Source of the DNA: JAUSFM01 sp964343705
GTDB lineage: Archaea > Nanobdellota > Nanobdellia > Woesearchaeales > UBA12501
Length of the DNA: 34,769 bases
NCBI GenBank assembly: GCA_964343705.1
Contig: CAYFJX010000011.1
Location: 1-34,769, forward strand
Direction of reading: 5' to 3'
A program made the position numbers and the translations under genes. The notes beneath the pieces are model-generated. The model was not told the DNA's origin. It searched no databases and saw only the letters and a program-made list of their open reading frames with translations. Each line of letters starts with the position of its first letter. The first letter of the stretch is position 1. Below, piece after piece: positions 8,415-17,188 of the stretch.

Positions 8415-10009
8415 TGGTTACACCCCAGTTCTGTCGCTGCCTCTTGTCGTAGTTCTTCGTTTTTCATTCGTGAATATACTACTTTGCACGCAGCTTCTTT
8501 AGCAACTGGATCTTGGACTTTGCCTTGGCGTTGCGCAAGCGTAACTATTGTTTGTTGAAATCCAACAAAACCCATTGCATCCAGGTATAATGCATTACGA
8601 ACATCCTCGTAATTCCCCTGGTTGGTTAGTGGGAGAATAACATCAGCAAGTCGAACATAGCGCAATATATTTTGATCATTTGCAGGAACGTTCTCATGTC
8701 GTGTTTGCCATGAGGCAACATCAAGTGCTGTAGTTGTTTTATCATAAACATCTTTGGTTGTTGTACACCTTGCATTAGCCTTACTAAGGACTGTCAAAAT
8801 GGTGTCATTATCATACTTTCTGGCAGCAGTTGATAATGCAGATCCATATAACTCACATTGTGTTTCCTTTGTTAAGCTTGGTTTAATCTCTTTTATTGTG
8901 CTGAGTGCACTGGTAAAATCAGCTTTGCTATCTGGGTCAACAATATCTGCTTGAAGGAGGATAAATTGTTTGAGGACAACGTCAGCATGCCTGCAGGGAG
9001 AGTGAGTGGTATCGCATGTGGAGTTTTTTGGCCCTTTTGCAGGATTATCATATACTGCAATGACTTGATTGTCATCATCAAGATTGTTATTATTGGCATC
9101 TTTGTAAAGGTAGACAAAAGTTTCTTTTCCAATGACATAACCAAGTCGCAGTTCATTTACTCTGCCAACTTCAGGTAACTCCCCATGTTCTTGTCTTAAA
9201 GCATCTAAGATTTGGGTTAATCGCTCTTTTTTTGTACCGCTTTCTTTTTCTATTCCTATTGCTAATGCTTCCATACTTTCTCTAAGATGATATCTTTTTT
9301 GGTTAGTGTATGGGCCAATTTGAAGAGTTCCTCGTCGTATGCTTGAATCGTCATCAGTTTGGTGGTATGTGTATGGTTTTTTTATTCTCTTCATAACAGA
9401 CTTTTTTGTTTTAGCTATTATGCTTTGTCTCTTTCTAGTTTTTGCTTCTACTTTTGATTCTAAACTATCTACTCTTTTGAATTCACTTCTTTTTGGTTTT
9501 TGTTTTTGAATTCTTTTTTTGGCCTTTTCTTTTTTCTTTTGCTCTTCTCTTTTTTGTTCCGCAGCAAGTAATCTACCAATTGAGATTAATTTTGTGCATC
9601 TATTATCAACAAATTCTTTGTAACCATCCTCATGACGTGTACTCTCAGAAAGAGTAACTATGTCATCCACTGGATACTCAGAAGTGATATCAAATATTCC
9701 ATTCTTATTATTATCTAGGGCAAGGAAAAGATATTTTTGACCTTTTTCAAGTTTGTATCCTACAAATAATGATCCTTCTTCTTCATGTTCCTTTACTATC
9801 TCCTGAACCTTTGGAGAGTATACATCACTTGATAACAAACACTTTAGCACTTCTGACCTTAAGCCATCGTGTAATACTCCCATCTCAGCTTGAGGAGGGT
9901 GGGGTTCAGTAGTTGGTTTATCTTGTGCTCCAGCACAGTTCATTAACATGGCTGTTGCTAGGCTTGCAATGCTATGCTTTATTTTCCGTGCTAGTGTTGT
10001 GCGTCTCAT
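8411..10009 (-). CDS. Predicted lipoprotein with duplicated DxNxNGxxD domain and helical C-terminus
   Basis: The 532-residue product has a basic N-terminus, a hydrophobic stretch and a lipobox-like LMNC with Cys25, so a lipid-anchored exported protein is likely, though Asn at -1 is non-ideal. Residues about 43-125 form a domain ending in an acidic loop, DNNKNGIFD (99-107), which resembles calcium-binding EF-hand or dockerin loops. A second, weaker copy follows a Lys/Arg-rich linker and contains GYVIGKETFVYLYKDANNNN. The first copy aligns with the lipoprotein at 13930 (GVL, conserved CL, GYxL, FL-x(2)-D-x-N). The last 150 residues are helical, with HEAT-like character. It lies between two membrane or coiled-coil genes with 4-nt overlaps on both sides. 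Calcium binding is inferred from the loop only. Confidence 0.8.
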   Translation of the reverse strand: MRRTTLARKIKHSIASLATAMLMNCAGAQDKPTTEPHPPQAEMGVLHDGLRSEVLKCLLSSDVYSPKVQEIVKEHEEEGSLFVGYKLEKGQKYLFLALDNNKNGIFDITSEYPVDDIVTLSESTRHEDGYKEFVDNRCTKLISIGRLLAAEQKREEQKKKEKAKKRIQKQKPKRSEFKRVDSLESKVEAKTRKRQSIIAKTKKSVMKRIKKPYTYHQTDDDSSIRRGTLQIGPYTNQKRYHLRESMEALAIGIEKESGTKKERLTQILDALRQEHGELPEVGRVNELRLGYVIGKETFVYLYKDANNNNLDDDNQVIAVYDNPAKGPKNSTCDTTHSPCRHADVVLKQFILLQADIVDPDSKADFTSALSTIKEIKPSLTKETQCELYGSALSTAARKYDNDTILTVLSKANARCTTTKDVYDKTTTALDVASWQTRHENVPANDQNILRYVRLADVILPLTNQGNYEDVRNALYLDAMGFVGFQQTIVTLAQRQGKVQDPVAKEAACKVVYSRMKNEELRQEAATELGCNQ

Positions 10010-10920
10010 TTTGATTTTTGATATAGTTTGAACTCTTCTTCTTGTTTTTTGATTGGTTCTTTAGGAGTAACTACAACTGGTGCAGGAGGTGGAACAATCT
10101 TTGGTTTTGGTTTAGGCTTTCTGATGGTGACCTTTTTTGGTTTTTGATACTGCTTTTTTAGTTTCTTTTTGATTGCAGGTTTTGTTTTTGCTTTGTAGGT
10201 TTGTTTTGCTGTACCTGTGCCACCTTGGTATTTTTTATCTTCCTCTTTCTTACCTGGTTTGTCTTGCCCTACTAGTTTGTCAATAGTTTTTTCTCTTAAT
10301 GCATCTTCCTTGGTAAGTTTGTCTTCAAGTTCGCTTTTTGTATCCTCTTCTTTTTTATCAGCTACTGTTTTTGTAATACCATATTGTGTGCCAGCATCTG
10401 CTTCATCTATTGATTCTTGGTATGGTTTTTTGTCTTCACCTGCAGGTGTACTGTAGGTTGTTTTTGGTTTTTCATCAGTCGGTTTTTTTGCTGGTGTAAG
10501 AGTTAAGTATGCACCTAAAACTGCAGCGAAAACAGCAGTGCCAATTGCTCCAAGTCTTGTACGTGTTTTTCTTTGCCTTCCTTCTATTTCTTTAATGATC
10601 TCACTCTGAGCATCTTGAGCTTCTTTGTATAAATCAGCGCTATCGTTGGTGTATCTTGTTAGTGCTTTTTCAGCTGCTGTGTAAAATAGATCATTGTCTT
10701 TTGTTGTTTCACCTTCTTCTGGTGCAACAAGTTTTTTTTGAAACTCACTTATTTTAATCAAGTGATTATCGTATGCGCTTCTTTTTGTCTTTAACTCTGT
10801 CATGCTATCTGCAGGAAGGCCACCTATTGAGTCTTGTTGTTGTTGAAGTTCGCCATATCTTTCCATCATTTTGGCAGTTGCTTCCAAGCTACTAGGTCCG
10901 TTTGTATTGTTAGCTGACAT
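10006..10920 (-). CDS. Single-pass membrane protein with Lys/Pro-rich external tail
   Basis: I start at MSANNTNGP (304 residues) because GGAGAGG lies 6 nt upstream and this puts the start 2 nt beyond the upstream stop. The alternative start at 10941 lacks such a site. The N-terminal 120 residues are helical and probably cytosolic. A membrane helix spans about 124-143 (LGAIGTAVFAAVLGAYLTL), preceded by RQRKTRTR, which predicts N-in, C-out. The outer part is acidic and lysine-rich, then strongly Lys/Pro-rich (KPKPKPKIVPPPAPVVVTPK), resembling spacer segments that cross a cell wall or surface layer, such as the TonB linker. It has no detectable TonB C-terminal domain. The family is not recognised; a membrane anchor that reaches into the envelope is inferred. 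Confidence 0.83.
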   Translation of the reverse strand: MSANNTNGPSSLEATAKMMERYGELQQQQDSIGGLPADSMTELKTKRSAYDNHLIKISEFQKKLVAPEEGETTKDNDLFYTAAEKALTRYTNDSADLYKEAQDAQSEIIKEIEGRQRKTRTRLGAIGTAVFAAVLGAYLTLTPAKKPTDEKPKTTYSTPAGEDKKPYQESIDEADAGTQYGITKTVADKKEEDTKSELEDKLTKEDALREKTIDKLVGQDKPGKKEEDKKYQGGTGTAKQTYKAKTKPAIKKKLKKQYQKPKKVTIRKPKPKPKIVPPPAPVVVTPKEPIKKQEEEFKLYQKSK

Positions 10921-10922
10921 TC

Positions 10923-12332
10923 TTATCCTCTCCTTTGGCATTCTGCATACATTGCTTTATATTTTGTTACTTCTCTTTCTGAATTTCTTATTTCATCTGC
11001 AGAAGGTAGATTATCTCCTTCAAAACGATCCAAAAGTTCTTCTTGTGCTTCTTGTGCTGTCTTTAGCCTTTCTTCAATTGCATCACATATTGCGTTGTAT
11101 TTCGTATCTAAGTCTTGTTTGAGTCCTGTTGCCTCGCTTTTGTAGTAAGCAACAAGTGGGCTTTGATGATCTAGTATTGCTCTTTCATCGTCTGTTAAGT
11201 AGCTGTCTTCTTCAAATCCAGCTAAGATATCACTTGCTTGTTCATACCTTTCTCTGTTGGCTTTTTGCTCTTCTGTAGATTCAGGTGTGTTGAACGTGAC
11301 TCCTTCACATGCAGTTGCAATTTTATTATATGTTTCAATGGCCTTAAGTTCAATGCCCCTCTGGTTTAGTATTTCATCAATTTCAGTGACATATCCTTGC
11401 ATTTCTGCTTGCATTCCTTCTAAAGCTGCTTTTGTATCTGCATCTTCATGCTCTGTAGGCATGTTGTCTTTGTACCTTTCTAACTCCTGTTTCAAGATTG
11501 TGAAAGAGTTAACATAGTCTTGTATGTATTCAACATGTTGGGTTGTTGCCCAGTGATCAAGTTTCATTCTCCGTACTTTCTGTTCTTCTCTTAGTCTTTT
11601 AATAATATCAAATCTAGTAATTTCATCTTGCAGGTCATCTGTGTAGCTTTCAATAGAAGGGCTTATTTTGTCTGTTATAACTCCAAGTGCATCAAACTTC
11701 TCTCCAGTAAGGTATGTTTCAATAAACGCTGCTTCATCTGGATGTGCTTCTTGTAATGATTCTATCTCTTCAAACGCAACAGTTTCTTGTTGGTGATATC
11801 CTTGCACAACAGTCCGCAGTGATGTCAATCCCATTTGTATTTCAAGAATAGCATCAATCTGGTCATCAAGAGGATCATCACTATTAAAGTCTGGTAATCC
11901 ATTCCAAACTTCTTCCTCAACAGTTGCAAGATCTTCAGCTTTCACTCTGATAGTTTCATAAATTGCATGCACCACTCCTTGGATGGGGTGTAGTTGGCTC
12001 AGGATTTCAGTTAATTGAGATGTCTTAGCTCCACCAGTGTATGTCTTAAAATCGCTTTCATCTTCATGTGCTGCTCTAGTTTCTCCTAAAAAAGCTTCAT
12101 ACTCTGCCTTGAGATTTAGCACCGGTTCAACTAATGATTCAAAAGCAGATCTTATTTCTTGCCATTCAGCTATTTTTTCACTTGCTTGTTTACCTTTGAT
12201 TTCTGTTTTTGACACACTTTCATATTTTCCTAATAGTTTCTGAGCTTCATTGATCAGGCCTAAATAAGTGTCTTCAACTCTGCCAAGTTCTACTACTTGC
12301 AGGTGTTTTGCTATTTGATCGGTGAAGCTCAT
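10923..12332 (-). CDS. All-helical cytosolic protein of unknown function
   Basis: The 469-residue protein is acidic, predicted almost wholly helical, and has no signal peptide, membrane segment or recognised catalytic motif. The helices are long and amphipathic, with conserved-looking Trp and Tyr positions (AEWQEIRSAFE, DHWATTQHVEYIQDYVNSF), more like a bundle or spectrin-like array than a plain coiled coil. The ATG overlaps the stop of the upstream kinase-like gene by 4 nt, and the next gene begins 2 nt after its stop. Placement directly after the kinase-like gene makes it a candidate substrate or adaptor, but this is only context. No family is recognised. Confidence 0.8.
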   Translation of the reverse strand: MSFTDQIAKHLQVVELGRVEDTYLGLINEAQKLLGKYESVSKTEIKGKQASEKIAEWQEIRSAFESLVEPVLNLKAEYEAFLGETRAAHEDESDFKTYTGGAKTSQLTEILSQLHPIQGVVHAIYETIRVKAEDLATVEEEVWNGLPDFNSDDPLDDQIDAILEIQMGLTSLRTVVQGYHQQETVAFEEIESLQEAHPDEAAFIETYLTGEKFDALGVITDKISPSIESYTDDLQDEITRFDIIKRLREEQKVRRMKLDHWATTQHVEYIQDYVNSFTILKQELERYKDNMPTEHEDADTKAALEGMQAEMQGYVTEIDEILNQRGIELKAIETYNKIATACEGVTFNTPESTEEQKANRERYEQASDILAGFEEDSYLTDDERAILDHQSPLVAYYKSEATGLKQDLDTKYNAICDAIEERLKTAQEAQEELLDRFEGDNLPSADEIRNSEREVTKYKAMYAECQRRG

Positions 12333-13933
12333 GGTTGTGCCTCTGGTTGAGTTTTTCCCTTGTCAGCAGCTGTTGCTGGCTTGTTCTCTTCTTGTTTACT
12401 TTTCCTTTCTGAATAATCTTGTATGGCTGCAGCTGCTTCCATAAATTGATCATATAATCCAGTGGGTATTACTCTTTCTCCTTTTTCTTCATGGAATTCT
12501 TCAGGCGTAAGTACTTTGTCTTCCTTGAGTATGCTCTCCTGTAATTTCATCCAGCTTGTGAACAAGTTGTCATACAGTTGGATTTCTTCATTTCGATCTA
12601 CTGCTGCAAGAAGTTCATCAATTTCAGCGTTAACTCTCTCTTCAATAGGTAAGTCAGGGCTTACAGGTTCTATTTTGTCGTCTTGAAGATAATTGAATAA
12701 TTCTTGTAGGGAACCATTTGCATTAGTAAACCTATCTTCTTCAAGTGTTGCCAAGCCACGAGATAATACTTCATGGAATGCAGTTGGTAATGGAAGAGGT
12801 GTGTCTACCAGTTCAATTGAATCAGGTCTATCGCTTTTTTGCTCTTCTTGCTTGAGATCCTCTGTAGTTTTGTCAACATAAAATCCAAACATGAATTCAT
12901 ATATGGCATTACTAATGTAAAATATGTCATCTGATTCTTTTGCCTCTTTTGATTTACGTCCTTCTGCTGACTTTACTTCTGGCATAGACCTAAATTTATC
13001 ATAAGGGATTCCTTCTGAGGTAGCATACTTACTTACAGCATCTGCAACAAGCATTTCGGGAATTAGCATTTTACCATGGAAGAATTCTTTTGCTTCACGT
13101 CCTACTCTTCTTGCAATGCCATGGTCCATGAGTGTTGATCTTGCACCTACTTTGAGGTTACTTGGAGTGCCATCTGAATGTACTAGGTCCAGGGAGTGAA
13201 TCTTCTTAAGTGTTCCAAGAAGATCTATGTAATGTTTGAGTGCTTGTGAAGGCTTTTGCGGGCCATGCAAAGCTATAAATTTGTCCATGTCCTTATCTGG
13301 GATATAGGTTGTGATAATGCCTAAATCTTCTACTTCATCTAAATATCCAGCTGCCCAAACTTCAGCTACACCACGCTTGATACCTGCTTCAACAATGGCT
13401 TGATAACAAGCAATACCATTTATCATCATGTAATTTGCTGCTCGTCCTGTATTCCTATCAGCACGCTTAAGAACAAATCTCATATTTGGGTTTTCTAGTG
13501 CATAACCTATCATGCCAGAGCTAAATGTCCCTTTTAGATCAAAATTTTTCTCCTCAAAAACAATTGTATATATTCTGTCTCCATATTGTTCATTTGCTTG
13601 TTTTAAGTCAGCTTCTGTATCTTCTTTTTCTTTTTCCAGTTCATCAATTCTGGTATCTAGTCTTTCTCTTTCCTGGACTAATTCATTGTTTGTTCGATAC
13701 AGTTTATCAACTTGTTTCTTTAAGTCAAGGTATTCTTCTGGTTTCTCATCTCCGTCAACATCTAATTCTTCAAGTTGTTTACTCATTTCAGCATATCTAG
13801 CTTCTTCTGCTTCAAGCTTGGCATTCAACTGATCTCTATCACTATGTGTAACATTAATTACAGGTTCCAACCTATTTAATCTGTACTCATGCTTCAATAT
13901 TTCTGGTGGTTTACCTTGAATCATTATTGTCAT
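12329..13933 (-). CDS. Protein kinase-like protein with N-terminal coiled coil (HSD/DHG variant)
   Basis: Residues 1-115 of the 534-residue product hold a short strand (MTIMIQG) and a coiled coil. A eukaryotic-type protein kinase fold follows: a candidate ATP-anchoring Lys156 (RFVLK), a catalytic-loop equivalent VHSDGTPSNLKV with Asp254 and Asn259, a metal-binding loop DHG (270-272) replacing DFG, and the alpha-F aspartate at about 335-336 (SDDIFYISNAIYEF). The key Lys, both Asp and Asn are present, so catalysis is possible even though the glycine-rich loop is weak. The C-terminus is helical and ends in an Ala/Glu-rich tail. It overlaps the lipoprotein gene upstream and the helical gene downstream by 4 nt each. 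Together with the PP2C-like phosphatase at 17189 it suggests reversible phosphorylation within the system. Confidence 0.85.
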   Translation of the reverse strand: MTIMIQGKPPEILKHEYRLNRLEPVINVTHSDRDQLNAKLEAEEARYAEMSKQLEELDVDGDEKPEEYLDLKKQVDKLYRTNNELVQERERLDTRIDELEKEKEDTEADLKQANEQYGDRIYTIVFEEKNFDLKGTFSSGMIGYALENPNMRFVLKRADRNTGRAANYMMINGIACYQAIVEAGIKRGVAEVWAAGYLDEVEDLGIITTYIPDKDMDKFIALHGPQKPSQALKHYIDLLGTLKKIHSLDLVHSDGTPSNLKVGARSTLMDHGIARRVGREAKEFFHGKMLIPEMLVADAVSKYATSEGIPYDKFRSMPEVKSAEGRKSKEAKESDDIFYISNAIYEFMFGFYVDKTTEDLKQEEQKSDRPDSIELVDTPLPLPTAFHEVLSRGLATLEEDRFTNANGSLQELFNYLQDDKIEPVSPDLPIEERVNAEIDELLAAVDRNEEIQLYDNLFTSWMKLQESILKEDKVLTPEEFHEEKGERVIPTGLYDQFMEAAAAIQDYSERKSKQEENKPATAADKGKTQPEAQP

Positions 13934-14841
13934 TTTTTCACCTGTCTTGGGGAGTCAGTCCCTGGAAGTCCTTCACAACTTTCAAGAGTTACTTTTCCAG
14001 AGTATACCAAATGTTCGTCTGCACTGTAACCATAGTCTTCATGTGATGTTCCTTTCATGTGGACGCATATAACTGTTTTTCCACCTTTCTTTCTGAAGGT
14101 TTTTTTTGTGTTTTCATCTCTTAAGAATACCGTATTTATTCCACATTCACCAGGATGTAATTTACGGATCTTCATTCCATTTTGTGGACCTACACTGATT
14201 AATTCACCCAGTCTATTGTGGACAGGTTCGTTTGTTTCAAAATAGACAAGGAAATGATCATAGTCTCTGCTACCAGGTGCTTCTTTTCCAACATATAATA
14301 CAGGGTTATCAGCAACAGGGGGCATTGGTAGGTCGCAGGTGAATTTACCTCCTAACTTTTTAACAAGTGTAAGGTCTGAGTATCGTCGTCCATTGCTTGT
14401 AATAGTAAAACTATTCCACCCATCAACTTTTTGTATGGGGGTTGCAAAAGGCACATACTCAGCACACACCTTTGAAAGTGATTTCCCTGTGTTTTCTTCC
14501 ATTTCAACAATCTCTTCATAAGGAATGTCCACCTGGTCATTTCCATTTGTGTCAAAAAAGAGGAAAACTCTACTCTTTGTACTGTCTAAGGTGTAACCAG
14601 CTCTTAATGGCTTGCCTTGTTCAAGATCTGTCTGAAGATCTTTTGCTTGTTTAGGCCATTTTTTGTCAAACTCAGCAAAGAGGCAGTCTCTCACAGAAAT
14701 TTCCAATGCACCTTGCAATACACCTACACGTTTGCTTGGTCTTTTTTGGTTGTGGTATTTATAACTTAGGCCACAACCTACTAAGCTGGAAGTTATACCA
14801 ATCATTGCAAGAGTCCGTTGTATTCTTTTTCCTAGTTTCAT
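13930..14841 (-). CDS. Predicted lipoprotein with DxNxNxxxD loop
   Basis: The 303-residue product has a clear lipoprotein signal: a basic start, a hydrophobic core and the lipobox LVGC with Cys23. The domain after the lipidation site (about 37-115) matches the first domain of the lipoprotein at 8411: VGVL-x(3)-L, a conserved Cys-Leu, GYTL, FLFF and the acidic loop DTNGNDQVD (97-105), which could bind calcium. The remaining 190 residues contain further cysteines and beta-rich segments of unknown fold. It overlaps the upstream membrane-protein gene and the downstream kinase-like gene by 4 nt. Anchoring on the outer face of the membrane is inferred from the lipobox. No functional family is recognised. 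Confidence 0.82.
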   Translation of the reverse strand: MKLGKRIQRTLAMIGITSSLVGCGLSYKYHNQKRPSKRVGVLQGALEISVRDCLFAEFDKKWPKQAKDLQTDLEQGKPLRAGYTLDSTKSRVFLFFDTNGNDQVDIPYEEIVEMEENTGKSLSKVCAEYVPFATPIQKVDGWNSFTITSNGRRYSDLTLVKKLGGKFTCDLPMPPVADNPVLYVGKEAPGSRDYDHFLVYFETNEPVHNRLGELISVGPQNGMKIRKLHPGECGINTVFLRDENTKKTFRKKGGKTVICVHMKGTSHEDYGYSADEHLVYSGKVTLESCEGLPGTDSPRQVKK

Positions 14842-16433
14842 TCTGTTAGATTGTTAATTGTTTTTGATTCTGTTTCTGTTGCTGCTGGTTGGCCAGGTTT
14901 TGAACATTGATCAGCTTCTCTTAGTGTAACTGTATCACCACTGACATGATAGGCCAGTCCTCCTTTGTAGAGTAATATCTTGGTGCCGGGTATAGGGATG
15001 TCTATTGGAATCAAGATAGTTTTGTTGTTTTCAGCGCATAAATGGACATTATCTCTTGTATTATTTCTTCGTGCATAGTCTCCTACAATTCCTGAAACTA
15101 CTGTTTGTGACAAAAGCTGTTTTTGACGTATCTCATTGAAAAAAGCTTTTAATCCTCGTCTTGGTGTTTTTTCAGTTACTTTTACTTCACTATAGGCTAT
15201 ATTGTAAGTGTCGGGATTGAACATGTAAGGTTTGTTTGCTTCATAACACTTGCCTCGTGGATTTGCTTTGCCAAATGCGACTGCGTAAACTTTTTTCTCT
15301 GCATCGATGTAAACTTCAACTGCTTTTATTCCAATCAAGTCAGTTAAGTTAAGTATACCCTCTTTACAAGTTGGTTTATCTTTATCTAGTTCTTCGTCTT
15401 GAGGAGTTGGAGCTGCTACTTCATCGTTCTTAACCTCTGAGGGAGGATCAACACTTACTGCATCTTCTAAGTCATAGTTTTCTTCTTCTTGCTCTTTTTG
15501 TACTTTCTTTTTTCTTTTTCTTTTCTTCTTACATTCTTCTAATTTCAGATCATCATATTTTGCAATAAATGTAACTATATCTCCAACTTGTAATTGTACT
15601 TTTCCTGCAAGAGTGTACTTGCCTTTGGTTGGATCACAAGCGCCTAGTTCTTTGTATGCTTTGTCCCCTTTTACATACTTAGCCCGTAGTTGGTCAGGTC
15701 CTCGTTGTACAATAGCATAAGCGTACTGTTTAGCCACCTTCCCAGCAAATGATGTAAGATCTAATCCAGGATATTGATCTAAGTGAGCTTGTATGATTGT
15801 TACTGGAAGGCCTTCAGTTTGTCGAAGGTGTTCACAATCTTTCTCTGATCTTTTTTCTGTCATCCCTTGTTTAACACCACAGCTAAATTTTTCTATTCCT
15901 CTAACTGCGTTGTTAATAGCAAAACTGGTTCCAAGTTCTTTGTTTATCAGTGCGACTTCAATGGGTGAGTCAAATATTACTTGTGGACCTTTTTCATCAG
16001 TCACTTTTTGTTCATGTTTTACTTCAACTGTCACAAATGGTTTTTCTGAAAGCTTTCTTTGAAGATCACTAATCTTTGCATCTTTTTCTTGGATGAGAGT
16101 TGCTTGTCTTCCTGCTTCTTCTTCAAGTCCAAGTTTTTGATTGTAAACATAGCCAAATGCAGCAAAACTCAGAACTGTTGTAAGAGCAGTTGCAGCGAAC
16201 AGGCTTTTCCATTTTCCTTTTGGTTTGACAACAGCTTGGTCTGTGGTGCTTTTTTGTAACTTATCGATCTCTACTTGTTTAGCTTCAACATCAGCTTTTT
16301 TTTCTTCTACTTGTCCGTTGAGGGTTTCTACTTCTCCTTCAAGCTCTTCGACTCTACCCTCTAATTGAGGTATGTACTCTATCAAAGCCTGTAAATCTTC
16401 AGGAGTTAATGGGCTTTTTCTTTCATCGCTCAT
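14838..16433 (-). CDS. Coiled-coil/transmembrane protein with ectodomain and EDLQAL N-terminal motif
   Basis: The 531-residue product begins with LTPEDLQALIEYIPQLEGRV, nearly the same motif as the TPR protein encoded just upstream. A short coiled coil leads to a membrane helix at about 77-96 (SLFAATALTTVLSFAAFGYV) with Lys before it, predicting N-in, C-out. The outer region is beta-rich and contains a remarkable lysine/arginine run at about 290-303 (KKKRKRKKK) followed by a strongly acidic segment. Near the C-terminus a roughly 45-residue unit runs from HLCAENN to EADQC, so its two cysteines could form a disulfide, as in the ectodomain units at 205 and 4577. Both neighbours overlap by 4 nt. 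The family is not recognised. Confidence 0.84.
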   Translation of the reverse strand: MSDERKSPLTPEDLQALIEYIPQLEGRVEELEGEVETLNGQVEEKKADVEAKQVEIDKLQKSTTDQAVVKPKGKWKSLFAATALTTVLSFAAFGYVYNQKLGLEEEAGRQATLIQEKDAKISDLQRKLSEKPFVTVEVKHEQKVTDEKGPQVIFDSPIEVALINKELGTSFAINNAVRGIEKFSCGVKQGMTEKRSEKDCEHLRQTEGLPVTIIQAHLDQYPGLDLTSFAGKVAKQYAYAIVQRGPDQLRAKYVKGDKAYKELGACDPTKGKYTLAGKVQLQVGDIVTFIAKYDDLKLEECKKKRKRKKKVQKEQEEENYDLEDAVSVDPPSEVKNDEVAAPTPQDEELDKDKPTCKEGILNLTDLIGIKAVEVYIDAEKKVYAVAFGKANPRGKCYEANKPYMFNPDTYNIAYSEVKVTEKTPRRGLKAFFNEIRQKQLLSQTVVSGIVGDYARRNNTRDNVHLCAENNKTILIPIDIPIPGTKILLYKGGLAYHVSGDTVTLREADQCSKPGQPAATETESKTINNLTE

Positions 16434-17179
16434 GCTTCACTTGCCTCAACTTGTTTTTTGAATTGTGTCATTAGTCTTCCTACATAATCTGCTGGTTCCT
16501 TGATATGACCTAAATGTTCAAGTGCATCTGTATATTCACCTTCTGCTCCATGAATTTTTGCTAGTTGGAAGTGTGTGTTTCCGTGATAACCTTGTAATTC
16601 AAGCACTCTTTCAAACTGTCCCTTTGCTTCGTCGTTCTTTTTTTCTTTTAGCAATACTAATCCCAACAGGTAATTCGCTTTGTAATCCGCTCCTAAATCA
16701 ATACTCCTCTTAAGCGCAGTTTCTGCTTGCTTGAAATGTAGTTTGCTTCTTGTTTTCTCATGCATTTTTGCGTATACAACTCCTAGTGTGTAATGTGCTT
16801 CATGATTCCTTGACAGACTTGGAATTAATTCTATTGCTTGCTGGTATCCTCCAAGCAAGTCTGATGCTACAGCATATTGTTGATTATTTATTGCCTCATT
16901 TGCGAGTTCGAGTAGATTGTATGGGTGAACAATAGCTTGTTCGAGATGTACAGTTAAGCGTTCTCGTTCTTTTTCTAACACACCTATTCTTTGCTGCTTA
17001 GCTTGTACCCTTCTTTCAGCTTCTTGAACTCTTTCTTGTAGGTCTCCTACATTATCTAGGTCGTGACGTAGTCTGGCTTCTCTTTCTAAGGCTTGTTGTA
17101 GTTGCTGTTCTAAGTAGGGCACATAATTGAGGAGTGCTTGCAGGTCTTCTTCGGATAATCCTTCTTGTGTTGGTGTCAT
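16430..17179 (-). CDS. TPR protein with N-terminal EDLQALL motif and coiled coil
   Basis: The 249-residue cytosolic protein starts with LSEEDLQALLNYVPYLEQQL, shared with the membrane protein encoded next, then a coiled coil to about 100. From about 110 to 235 there are three to four tetratricopeptide repeats, recognisable by spaced G/A-L-x(2)-A/Y and A-x(6)-A-L patterns, such as YTLGVVYAKMHEKTRSKLHF, ANYLLGLVLLKEKKNDEAKG and THFQLAKIHGAEGEYTDALE. TPRs usually bind peptides or assemble complexes. It lies between the PP2C/coiled-coil giant and the membrane protein, so it may bridge them. The shared N-terminal motif suggests both bind one partner or each other. The TPR call is secure; the role is inferred. 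Confidence 0.88.
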   Translation of the reverse strand: MTPTQEGLSEEDLQALLNYVPYLEQQLQQALEREARLRHDLDNVGDLQERVQEAERRVQAKQQRIGVLEKERERLTVHLEQAIVHPYNLLELANEAINNQQYAVASDLLGGYQQAIELIPSLSRNHEAHYTLGVVYAKMHEKTRSKLHFKQAETALKRSIDLGADYKANYLLGLVLLKEKKNDEAKGQFERVLELQGYHGNTHFQLAKIHGAEGEYTDALEHLGHIKEPADYVGRLMTQFKKQVEASEA

Positions 17180-17188
17180 TGTAGTGTT

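Noticed and set aside
4577..16433. Chemoreceptors
   Set aside because: The membrane topology is reversed (long cytosolic coiled coil first, ectodomain last), and no HAMP or conserved signalling hairpin is visible.
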